This document shows, piece after piece, positions 1 through 12,300 of a DNA stretch of 64,000 nucleotides. A model generated the notes under the pieces. That model searched no databases. It was given only the letters and a program-made list of their open reading frames with translations, and was not told the origin of the DNA. Position numbers and translations under genes: made by a program. The first letter of the stretch is position 1; each line of letters starts with the position of its first letter. The stretch is from Micromussa lordhowensis. Lineage: Eukaryota; Cnidaria; Anthozoa; Scleractinia; Lobophylliidae. The stretch is taken from positions 7,737,310-7,801,309 of the forward strand of contig OZ026597.1 of the NCBI GenBank assembly GCA_964020085.1. The letters are read 5' to 3'.

Positions 1-3000
1 TTTTATTCTATCAGAAAAGTTCTGTTTGCAGTTTGATGCTTTCAGTTGACCAAAACCTGTTCATATGTAAACGAGGATGACGTTTTTGAATGCAGATCAC
101 AATTAGCTACAAGAAAACTCTGTAAAACCTCTTCAATTCTAAAATAACCTGCGAAAATGTAACACATGAATGTGAAACTGACCTGATCAAATTAACTGGT
201 TAATGTCAACAACAAGCGGTGGCGTTGAAGCAAAAATGTGATTTTGTTGTTACAATCAAAGAAAACATGACGACTTCATTACTCAATGAACTGATGTTTG
301 TACTGAGGTAGCTGAAAAACCACGCTGACTGCTTCAGAGACAATCACGAAATCCCTTCTGTATCCCCAAGTTACGGGGTGATAGTCAGTTTTACAACGTT
401 GCATAACGTCATACATTAGAATAAACTTTCAGAAGCAAGTGATTTCTTAGTGAAATCCCCTGAAGTCAACATAAATATCGATAAACACCAACTGCTTCAC
501 TTACCAATAAAATTGACTTCAGTTTTCTTCAGTTCGCTTCACTTGCAAATGTTTAGCAGCGAGCACTCCCCTGTGTTCCGTTAACAAACCAAACGACTGA
601 CCCGCAGAAGTATCCTGCTTTGCTTTTTACTAGCTTGGTATTAAAATTGACGTCACGGAAAGCATACCTCGAATATCTGTCTGAGTGAGCCCAACAAACG
701 GAGCAATTAGCGTCATTTAATGTCTGAAACTGCCGACATCATTTTCATGTCGTGTCGAGTGGTGCTCTCACTCAAAGACTCATCAAAGCGTAAAAGATAC
801 CGCTCTACCGCAACTTGCAAATGTCAGCCTAATCAAATGCCTCTCGATGCAATACAGACATTGGCACTTTCTGTTATTCGGCAGTTGTGTAGTATACAAT
901 CTAACGGGCGGGGCCGGTAGGGGTTTTTTACGGGGTCACATTTGCTGAAAGGTAAAAGTTGTCGAAAGTAAATAACTCAGTAGCCATTTATCATCTCACC
1001 TCCAATGCAAACAGTGTCTTGTAGAGTATAACTCTTATTTTACCAACTGTACCAATAAACATGTGCGAGATTGACCTCGCGGCACGGTGCCACAGGTATC
1101 ACCGTGAGGTAAGGTTGGGGCTGCCTTATCTCCAATTATCTTCAGTGTTTTTAAGTTCCTGTTTCGCACATGTAAGAACCAGCAGAAATTAAAAGTCTCC
1201 ACTCTTATGAGACATTTTAAATTAAAAAACTGAGTTGTGGTTAAAATATTGGGTTACTTTTATCTTCCAGTCTCCAGTCTCCGAGATACAAAGTAAGTTA
1301 AAGAACTTGGCCATGAAACAAACTTCCTTTATCTTTAAATCGCGACAAAGTTTGAATTGTATCTTTGTCATTGTCTTTTAAGCACGTTCCAAAGGGCAGG
1401 CACGCAAGAAAGAAATTCTAAACGTCACTGATAAAGTGGCCAATTCTGAACACCACGAGACAGGAGGCCATCAAGACAATTTCCTCCTTCATCGCAGATA
1501 AATTACAACCTTCCACATTTCAGGTTCGACAGATTAACATATAACAACGCCCCTGAGAAAGCACTAGAAAGAAAACCAATTCTGTGGACCAATATGTGTT
1601 TCCGCTCTTGAAGAGTACGCGAAAAGAGAATCTAAAAGGCAACATTCTGCTTGTGTCTGCCTTCTACCTTTATTAGTTCTTAACGTAAATAAATTACTAA
1701 TGTAATGATCAAAACAAGTTTCCTCCCACGCCGAGGATAAACCGAATACTAAATAAACATGACCTAAAAAAGACTCTTTTTAATACATTTTAGAACGTTT
1801 CGATTGGTCGCAGGTATAAATGGAAAAATAGCTTGATTTTTATGATGACTCTGAAGTCATTTGATGAGCAACGCAAAACATGTTTAAAATAGTACATTAA
1901 TCTCGTCGCCTAAGCTTTCTTCCATAAATATTTGTGGAAGGCTGAGCTATTTTGGTACCGAGCAATTATCAAGTGTCGCCGCCTTGACGTTTGAGAACGA
2001 TAGTCGCCTTAAAGAATCAAGCAGGAAAAGGAAGAGATGACAGGCATCGTAAAATGATGGGGATATGTCAACAATGGAGGGGACGGGAATCTGAAGGGAC
2101 AGGGATGCGATGGGGTTAGGAGAATGGGGGGTACGGGAAAATAAGAGCGACACAGGTAAATGAAGGAAACAGGGATCTGAGGTGGTTAGGAGGGAAAATG
2201 AAGCGGACGGAAATCCGAGGGGATATTTAGCGGAATAAAAGAGACAGACATTTGAAGAGCATAACAGAATAGGGGAATGAAGACAACTGGAGAATACAGA
2301 TGGGCAGTAGGATCTCCCATACTTTGCCTCTTTACTCTCATGATCTGAATAGCCAACTCGAAATCCGTACAAATACATAAGTTGGTTGGTTGTGATCGAG
2401 GAGCAGCGATGTTTCTCAGCCTCGGATACCACAGTTCCCCTAGCTCCCGAAGTTTATATATAACTGTTTACCCGAAACACGTGAAGTCTGCATTTCAGGC
2501 TTTGTCACGAGCCAGATGTTCCAGTGAAATTTAGGTTATGTAAGTAGTATGTAATTTAGAGCATTAGGATTCTCAAAAAACGGCCTTATTGTTGAGCCGT
2601 TACCACAAGTCATTCCAACTTCCTATGCCTTCCGCTCAGTAGGAAGAATTAATAGCCAAGTGGTTATCGTTTGCTCTTGAACTTACTTTATTAGCACTCT
2701 CTTATGCCGTATTTTTCTTGTGGAATTAAGATATGGCGGGTTCGTCAAAGAAAGCCAATTAATCACATACTTATTGAATAAAGTACAAGTCCCGAAGAAG
2801 AAAATATTTGGTTTAAGGTCATGGTCTACCAACCGTCAGTGTCCGAGTTTCATCAAGGGCAAATACCTTCCCTTCCGACCCGACCAACAGTCTATAAGCG
2901 GTTTATAATGTTTATCATGCAACATGGGACCAACTTAAAAAAAGAGGTCATATTTTACACCACAACCCAACACAACCCCTCTAAATACGAACTCTCTCGA

Positions 3001-3554
3001 TTCGCGAAAAACAAGAACAGAGCAAATATAAAAAATGCTGCATCTTTTATTCACAAATTGTGATGTGCACACACATAGTGCCTTTATAAAAAAAGCTATC
3101 GTTGTAAGGCAGTCGATCGCGACGTTTTATAAAATATTACTTTTCCATCCCATATCCCAGTGCGTTCCAAATTTTAAAAAGTAATTTAAAATCTAGGCGC
3201 ATTTTTAAAGTTTAAATGTTTTTGCCAATTGTATCAAGTTGATATCAGCGACAGAAAATTAAAAAAAAAAGTTAAACTTAACTGATTTCAGATGTATGAG
3301 GTTGATAAGGGCTGCTTGAAACTATTGTAGTTTTGGCAGAATGTTTTCATTGGCTGTTTGTTTAGTGCGGTCACAGTAGCTACGTTTTGATTGGTGGAGA
3401 GTTTATGAATGACAATTTTATCTGCTCTCGTCAAGAACAAGTTGTGGATAATTACAAACATTTGATGCATTAAAGATGGTCCAATTTGAAATGAAATAGA
3501 ACGTGATCGTCATTTGAAGCTGACTCTCGTAACTTACGAACGGATAACATTTTA
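1..3554. other. Downstream flank of Nav2, no gene recognised
   Basis: AT-rich sequence with no convincing exon. A GC box (GGGCGGGGCC, about 904) could mark a promoter of a gene lying to the left. Positions 2040-2290 are purine-rich with loose GGGA/GGAT repeats; the 161-codon minus frame over this looks spurious. Confidence 0.5.
3046..3051 (-). promoter_or_regulatory. Candidate polyadenylation signal of Nav2
   Basis: AATAAA on the minus strand about 500 nt past the stop codon. It is the nearest canonical hexamer I noticed; use is inferred only. Confidence 0.3.
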
Positions 3555-4684
3555 TCAGGCCAAGCCGTTATTCGCAATCGTAACAATCGTATTTCGAGGC
3601 TCGTTTCTAGGTTCCCTTTCTTGCATCATCACCTGAACACTCTTTGAGGGTACTTCCTCTCTTAACGAAGACGAACTCTGTCCATGCTCAAGAAACTGTT
3701 GACTTCTTTGAAGCCTAAATCGCCGTAGTTCTATTTGGAAGCGATATTGTCTGTACGATCGTTGAATGATGGTAGCGGCTCGAATTTCCTGAATTCTTTT
3801 CAATGTTGTACTTTCCGTTTGAGTTTTTGCGCGCTTTGGGAAAGCGCTGACGAAATGATGTTCCATTCGGGACTTCATTAGAGCAAATGCCACAGAGCCG
3901 TCCTCTTCTTCCACATCTCCTATGACCCTGCGCACTAAAGCTTGCATCACATCAAAACAGTGAATTCTATCGCCTTGTTTGATAGGAATATTCAGATTAA
4001 TACACGCAAATTTGTTGGGATGCGGAATTCTCAATGGCTGTTCAAGCCCATCTACGAAGAGTGACAGTTGCGAATGAAGAATGTATTGGCTAGCATCGGG
4101 GTCATAGCGTTCCCAATGCGCATAAAACATTTCCAAATCATCGTCTGTAATCCCGACTTCGTCTTGTTGGTGCGCTTGGCTTAGATTCTCCAAAATAATG
4201 GCTATGTACATGTTGATGATAATGAGAAAAGTCGAAAGTATGAATGTGATGAAGTAAAGAATAGCAAGCCATGGTATTCCACAGTTACCGTATGGCTGTC
4301 CTAAATAATTCTCATCGCAGTCAGGCGCTTTTATCAGTAGTGGTTCAAGCACGTCATTCCAACCTGCTGATGTAGATAGTCTGAATAACAGCAACATACT
4401 GCTGCCAAACGTTTCAAAATTCACTACATCGTTTAGCGCGCCAGTCTTCTTAACATAACCGAATGATGACATTCCTATAATCGCATATATGAACATTATA
4501 AGAAACAACAAAGCGCCAATGTTGAACAGCGCTGGAAGAGAGATGACCAGAGCGAACAGAAGCCGGCGAATACCACGGGCGCCTTTGTAGAAGCGTAGCA
4601 GTCTACCAATTCTAAATACCCGAGCCACGCGGAATAAACTTGGGGTGACAATAAACCTGTAGTCAAGATACTCCAGGATGATTC
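3555..4684 (-). CDS. Nav2 exon 25 (DIV S4 to C-terminus, stop)
   Basis: Residues 1449-1824. Contains DIV S4 ([20 protein letters not shown]), S5, the pore [14 protein letters not shown] with filter A1555, and S6 ending [13 protein letters not shown]. The C-terminal tail has the EF-like segment [15 protein letters not shown] and an IQ motif [12 protein letters not shown] near 1755, a likely calmodulin site. Terminal stop TAA. Confidence 0.95.
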
Positions 4685-6256
4685 CTACAAAAAAAAACCA
4701 ACAACAACAAATTTAATTCTTACCCGATTACAACTCACCGGTCACCAGAAGTTACTGGTCTGCGGGTTTAAGAATTTAGCGATCATCAAATACTTGGAAT
4801 GTTAATTTAAAGTTTAAACCAATAGAATGGAAACGTAATGGTCTATCTTTCTCTTTCAGTTCTTGCTGATGATAAGCCCCGTATCTACAAGTTAGCGTGT
4901 AGTCGTATCAGGTCAAAACTTAAGTTCTGCTTACTTAATACACTGTCAAGCGGATAGGTTACAACAACAAAAGAAACTGATATTGAAAGAAATAGGAAAA
5001 AAATGAGGTTTTCGATCAAGCTTGTGTATTGGAGAACTGTTTGAACTTTTGACGACAGAAGTAAATAATTGTTTCCAGTTTCCGACTCTCCATGCTCGGA
5101 AGATTGAAGGAGAACATGGTCACTCCAAAAAATCGAATTTTTTTGTCGACGCTAATAAAGACCTCACACTAAGTTTTTTTTGTTCTTCCCCCACAATTCG
5201 ACATCGTTTTCGCCGTTTTGAACAGTACTTAGCTGCCAGGCTGCGTTTTCGTGACGTCATTCCGTCCAAGGGATTTTGCCCATGACATTCTGGCAAGACT
5301 TTTAACTACCACTCTAGGTTATGGCTGCTCTTGAGCCGTATTATTTTGAGCCAAACGTGCTCCAAACCCCAAAAATGATAGCTGTGAAGATATTGAAGTG
5401 GGTAGTCGCTTGGAAAAATACATTTCGCTGACCTTGTGAAGGATGCCAAGTCAGTTTCAGGTTTTCCTGCTTCCTGCCAAGTTTCGACTTGGATGGAAAG
5501 ACGTCACATAAACACGGCCTGGTTGCCAAGTACAATTTTTGGGGCCTCTTTTCGAGGCGAATTTTTATTCAGGATAGCAGACACTTTTTAGGTTGAAACT
5601 TCGGTGAGTGGAAAAACACAATGTTTCCTTGCTTTAGGTGAATGACCTTCTCCTTTAGGCTGTTAAAGGTATTTGTGATTTTGGTTTCCTAACTTCTCCT
5701 TCAGCCACGCTATCAATCTGTCCCCTATGACAGGTAGAAGCATTTATTTTCGAGTTGAGGAGAAGGAAGAAGTTTATCTCGAATGTTAAATCAGCTTACC
5801 ACGTGAAAATATACTACTGCAAATAGTTTTCCTGTTTATGAGCTAATTTGTTTTGACTTTCATGGGAAGAGGGTGGGAAGTCAAGTAAATTACAGGTTCT
5901 CGAAGCAGTTGCCGGTTGCCTCGCCTCGCTAATTTGCCGCTGAAAAGTTAGTTCATAGATATTTCAAACATCTCACATCTTTGCTCATGTGAAATATTAA
6001 GCAAATGTAACACAACCAGCGGTGATAAACATTGTATTCCAACGCATTTTTACAGAACTTGACGTATCGTCTGCTAGTCTACATACATGAAAGAACAGAC
6101 TCTCTTTAATTTTGCAATGAAAGTCAGTTTTGCCGACGCTAAAATGTAAAAATGATCCCATTTTATGTTATGACCAGTGGTTTTCACACTTTTAGCGAGG
6201 GCCTTGGAATGTTCTGTTTTTCTGTCGTGGAGTCTTTGTTTTGTTTGCCAACGTAA

Positions 6257-6318
<62 letters not shown>

Positions 6319-9300
6319 GACATTTATAAAGCGCCCTTTCCCATGGGTCCAAAGGCGCTGTTTACAAAGTCAAAAATCCAACACAGTCCCCGCTACCAGC
6401 TTTATAGATGACTTTGGACCTCTGAGATCGGTTCAAGCGATCTTTGTATGGAAAATAAGATTTGATGCCGAGTGTATTTTGGGTTTATTCGATCAAGAGC
6501 TAAAGCCTTCAATTAATGTGAATGTCAGTAGTGAGAAGTTGTTGCTTTATTAGCTGTTACTTCACATAATGTCCAGACAGGTTAACATACTGCTGCAGAT
6601 CATTTTTCTCAGTCTAGATTCCAGACCTCGAATATTAATATCTATTATTATATATATAGTTTTCAAAAAATTGTAACGGTCACTTTTGAAAATGCATGTA
6701 GACTAGCATAAGAACGTCAAGTTCTGTAAAAATGCGAATACAGTGTTTATCGCCGTTGTTTGTGCTATGTTCTTAATAAAGCTTCGATTGCCTAGGAACA
6801 AGAGTTTAACCAAATGTACATAATGAAACTTAATTATGCGCTTCATTTTGTGAAGTTACTCTGCAATACTGTAGGCGACGAATTAGGGCAGGCCCAAATT
6901 ATCAACAATTTAAGAGCGGACATTTCTGCTCGTAAATCACTAAGAGCGCCATAATATCAAAAGACTTGATGACGTCAGACTGCACAGTAGATTATCGTCC
7001 TGTGTGATTTTCAGACCAACTTCTTGAACCGGAAAAGTCAGTCCCGGCATGATCGCTCCATTAGTGCATATCATGATGTGTCTGTATTTTTCGATGCATG
7101 GATCAGAAATGCTAATGGTGTTTTTTTTCCTTTTTAATGCTTTCCTTACAAACAAATGCACGCATCTATTTTTACTCTGTTTAGTAAGTTCAGAACAGCA
7201 GATTTAACAAAAATTGCGCTTGGGCCCTAGCTCACTTTAGAGACGAGTGAGCTAGCGAGTATTGTCATTTTTCGCGAAAGGGAGGAAAAATGAACAAAGA
7301 CCAGTAAGTCTAAGAATATAGTCCTCTGTTCAAATAATCAATGCAAAATGCAATGCGAATACGAGCCAGGCAAGAACCGCGAAAATCCGGAGAGGAACGC
7401 CTAAATCAGTTGGCTTGAAAGAGGGTCCACACTATATCTTGGCAATATTTGTAAGAAATGACATTACGTTTAATTTCAGAATAAGATGACTGGAAACTCA
7501 CTTTGATTGAAATTCGTACAACAGTATCAACTGACAAATTGCAGCGAGCTTGGAGATATTTGTGTGTACAAAAGAACTGTATTTAAACGTTTTAATACAT
7601 TATCCTTCTCATGACCAAATATTCAAATTTCTGGCAGTGAAAAGCAACAAAAATGTCCGTGTGTGTTAAGAGTCAAAAATCGACAAAAATTTGCTTGCGA
7701 GTAGGCTCTTAGTCGTCAAAATGTGGTCCTTAAGAATTGCGTAAGAGATTTTTCAAAACCCGAAAACTGTACCAATATCACACCGTAAACGAATAAAATC
7801 GGGTCAAGCCTAGTTTGGAGCTCGCGTGCTGCATGAAATAACTTCCATGAATAAGCATGACGGTAAAGCCGGACTTGATGTTATGATAAATGTTGTACTT
7901 AAAGTCTCACCGCAACAGACGGCACTAATATCGTGAAGTGCTTTTAAAGCACTTGAAAATTACCATTAAAAATGGCAAAATTATTTCCTATCTCGAGGCA
8001 CGGAAATACTTACAAAATACGTCAACGCTTCAGATGTACTCGAAAGTGATTTCAAGTGAAACATCGACATCGGAATTTTGCCGTTAAAGTTATATTGTGA
8101 CGCGGCCCAAAATTATAATTCAATTTGGAGTGAATTTGACTAATAAAACTCACTTCCAAGTGCACCAGTGACAAAGAACTTGCAAAATTGTTACTATAAT
8201 TAACAGCATTACTCTCAAAATATCCACCAAGACGACATGTCGTCTTAAAAAGCAGACTGAAAGAATCTCTGCTAATGACATTTCCTACCAAGAGTAAATA
8301 AATAAATCCAATATTCTACCGAGCACAAACGCTTAACGATTTGTGAATTTGGCAGGAAGCAAAACAGGCTAATATCATAGCAGAATTTATGCAAGCCTAC
8401 TTTCCGGCGGTAACAAAACATTTCATTATTACGCCGCTATTTCTGCCGAAAACCTGGATGACGAAAAAACACAACTGTAAATAAGTGTGAAAAATTTGCT
8501 AGATATCCTCGTCTTATATTTTCCACTTTCACAAGGTAACTTCTGGCTCAAAATAAATCAGTAAGTGTGTTGTATCCAAAGATTGCAAGCGTTTTACAGT
8601 TTTGTAATATCACAAGTAAAGTAACGATAGAGATGTCTATCTTTTCAGCAACATTCAACTCTCCTAGATTAGTTCATAGTTCGTCGTCAGACACAAATGT
8701 ACTGGGTCAAATCTTAAATGGAAGTCACCAGCTATTCGCCTAAGCTGAATAATCAGTTAATCAACATACGACACTGATGCATGCTAGAGGGGGGGAGGAT
8801 TATAGGGATTGGAGGCATCAAGGGTGGGGGAACAGAAAGCCCCTAGGGAAGTTTAGCTCGGGGGAACAGGACACCAAACATATGGATCCGATATGTTTTC
8901 TGCAAAATCTGCATTAGGAGAGGAAATATGGAGTAGCCAGCGACAGGAGGTGATACATGGAGTGTAAATCATATTGTTAGGCACTTCGAATTGAACTCAC
9001 GTAATGCTGATTCATCGTCCAATCTTCGCCTTTAACACCCGCATTTTAAAAGTCATGCACCACAGCATGCTAGTCCAGCATATAATCATGTGGGCGTACA
9101 TGATTTCTTGCACGTAACATTTGACATTTACGTAGAAATTAAATGTAGAAAATGTTTGCCTGTCAAACCACTCTTTTATTTCTTTAGTTGGTTTAATCAG
9201 AAGCCACTTACAAAGCACAGCGTGAATGACAGGTGTGGTCAAAACACTTTTCTCTTACTTTGTTTAAAATTACCTTCTTTTCAGTTCTTTTCAGTGTATG

Positions 9301-12300
9301 CCTCTGGCTGTCTGAGTGCTTAATTTGAGATATAACATTAAACCCATCATGGTTATGGCGTTAATATGGCCGGTTGAGTTCTAGTTGCACACACGCTCGC
9401 TACTCCTAGCCAATCAGATCGTTTGTTCCATGCTGTTACTTTGTGCTACTTACCTATGATTGATAATATCACAATAGTAAAGTCGAAGATATTCCATGGC
9501 TGCGTGAAATAATGTAGACGGAGGGCCACAATCCTGACCACAGCCTCCAGCGTAAATATAGCAGTGAATACGAGGTTTAATATATGTGATGACCCGAGAG
9601 AGGTCGGGCTCGCAGTTAAGGAATACAAAATTTCAGAAAACTACATTTATAGATTTAAAAAAGAATTTGAAATGACAGCGGCTATGATTACCAACACCAT
9701 CATACTATGTTTAATTCTTCTCACAGAGCTGGGAAACCAAGTGAAGCCCTAAATGAAGAATCAAAGTGCTCTATGAGCAAACCCGTCGATTTCCCAGTGG
9801 ATGATGATTGACGTGTATGGTTTACGGGTTATTTTAGTTAAACGAGTTACCATATTGACTTTTCAATACTTGTTCTAACAGCAGTATACTACATGAGGTA
9901 CAAGAACTGACAAACCTCCACTAAATGAACTGCATTGCTCTGATGGATTTACTCATTCTCGATTGAGCCACTCTACCTAGTAAACCTCTCGTCGCCTTGC
10001 CCAACATACTTTTTTTCTCGTCTGAAGACGAAAGCCTAGACTGCTTTACGCGACTCAGCGCCGTTAGATCAAGTGCGAATAGGTTGCGAATAAGATCAAA
10101 GCGACTCTACTCGCAGGGTAGCTGCGAAAGATCTTCAGAGAAATAGACCTCTTCACGCTCTAATTGGCATTATGGGTAACTGAGGGCGAGATTGCTAAGA
10201 AACAAAGCGGCAAAAGATACGTTTTTCTTCATATTTCCATTCTAAGTTTGATTTTCGATAAAAAAAAACTTTATCTATAAATGGAGAAACCCCTTTTGTA
10301 CGTTTACTAGCGTTTTTGAGTCGATTGAGCTAGGCATTAGCCTACTTGTCGGATAATCGGAGATGTTATTTTTGTGGCTTGAGCGGATTTGACCAAATTA
10401 TTCGGTTTCAATCGTAAAAGAAAACTCCTATGCCCTCCACAATCTCTCGATGGCTCGAAAACACCTCGGTAAACCTACAAAAGGGGGTTCTACATCTATA
10501 GTACATGTTTCGTCTCCAAATGTGAAATCAGAACGGAAATATAAAGAAAAACGTATGTTTTACAGCTTTGCTTCTAGGCAAATTTGCCCTGATTACCCAT
10601 AATGCCCCTTATAGCGTGAAGGGGTCTATCGAGCTTTTCTACTACGAATATTGCAAACACACAACATGTAAACCATCGGATGTAATTTGAGATCGATTAT
10701 GCGATACAGCAAGGTCGTGTAACGTCAAAAACCGTGTTCTTCAGTATCGGTTCCAAACTTGAAATAAGTACATGTAGCTACTTGCGGCTGTTCTTCACCG
10801 AAAAAGGGGTTGAACAAACCGTATATGGGAGGGTGGTTCCATCGTTTTTACAACTTCCTCTAAACCTCACCAGGTTTCTGCATGATTAACCCTACATCTG
10901 AGCACGGAAAGTGTCTATTTCTCTAAAAGTCACCCATTTCTGTGTTTCTATGATAGAAATGTTTTGAAGTGACCAAAAAAGAAACAAATCATGTGATGCT
11001 TTTCGATTTTGAACCCGTTTTTACCTACCATGCGGCTCCTTTTTGGCTCTCTAGCGCTTTGTGTTTTTCCGTTGTTTCTAACTCTTATGAATGGCAGATT
11101 ACTTGGTCTTGACGCTATTATTATTACAACACAAACACAGTGGTAGTCTTGAAAAAAGGATATTCATTGTAAGGACGACTTCCTCGCTTTGTCCGTGGTG
11201 TTGAATCATCATGACCAACATGTTGAGACATATCATCACCATTATCAATGTCTCGAACTTTGAGCTGTGAATAGCATCGAACAACCTTGCTTGCCACTTA
11301 ACCTAAAAACCCAAATACCATTTAGTCATATTTTCATGTAAGAAAAGCCTACAAACATTGACTAATAATCACTGATATCGTGTTTCATAAGCATTTGAAT
11401 AAACTTAGAAGTTGAACTCTTGGCGTGAGACCTCGTGTCCATTTTGGACACAGTAGCACGTTCAGTGTCATTGTTGCTGCTGCAGTTGTAGATGTAATCA
11501 TTGTTACTGGCGGTTTTTTGCGGAAACAGCCTTTTCAGTGAAAGCCCACTTTTCAGTTCGAACGATAGAACGAAAGATAGTTGTGCCACAGTCGATAATT
11601 ACAAATTTTTATACAAAGCTAATCCAATGAAAGATTTTAGAATTCTTCACTGTTGTATATTTGTTTGGTATCTGGATAGCTAGCAACGACGTCCCCAGTT
11701 TCCTCTCGCAAGGCTTACATGAAGTACTCACCTGAGGCCTGCTGATCATTTTCTTTGGTTTCTTGTTAGCAGCTTTTTTCAGAGTATTGAACCACGCCTT
11801 CTGTGATGGCGTCAAGAAAATGTCCAGCGCTCCACTGTCCTCGTACTAAAAAAAGGCCACAAAAAAAAGTCAAAGGGGAGTCCATGAGATGCACACGAGT
11901 GGCTTCACCGTTTGCCACCACTTAAATATGCGAAAGTGAGTTGAATCCCTTCTACAACCAACGCTATATACTTAAACCGAACGTAAATAGAAGGAAATGG
12001 CGAAATAAATTAAAGCTGTCATCAGCAGGCAGACAAAAAAAAGATGCCAAAAGAGTAAAGAAGTTTTTTGTCGTTATTCGCGGTCTGTACCAAAACGCTT
12101 GACTTTAAATTGATTGCTAAGCCTGGCCCAAATAAGAATCAAAGACTTCAGTTTTTTTAAACACACAGCTCTCTTAAAAGAGAACTGAACTTTCATAGAA
12201 TGTCATTCAACTGTGCCCAGACGATAGGAAGACTGCACGAGGGTTTACAAAATTCACGCAATGTGCGAGCGAAACCTCTCATCGAAAGTAGTAAAAATAT

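Noticed and set aside
720..920. 66-codon plus frame near a GC box
   Set aside because: No homology and no supporting splice or promoter pattern on that strand.
1947..2432. 161-codon minus-strand open frame
   Set aside because: Lies on purine-rich repetitive sequence, has no domain-like pattern and no splice context; probably a chance frame.
6074..6352. Minus-strand frame with a long poly-Ile run
   Set aside because: Produced by the AAT microsatellite inside a MITE.
9603..9616. AC acceptor only 13 nt from the U12-like branch site
   Set aside because: Preferred distance, but it gives a frameshift and a stop within nine codons, whereas the AC at 9586 keeps frame and family spacing.
11130..11163. 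GT-AG alternative for the DIV S1-S2 intron
   Set aside because: The only nearby GT (after LPL) makes a poor donor and adds about 13 residues not found in any Nav family member I know.
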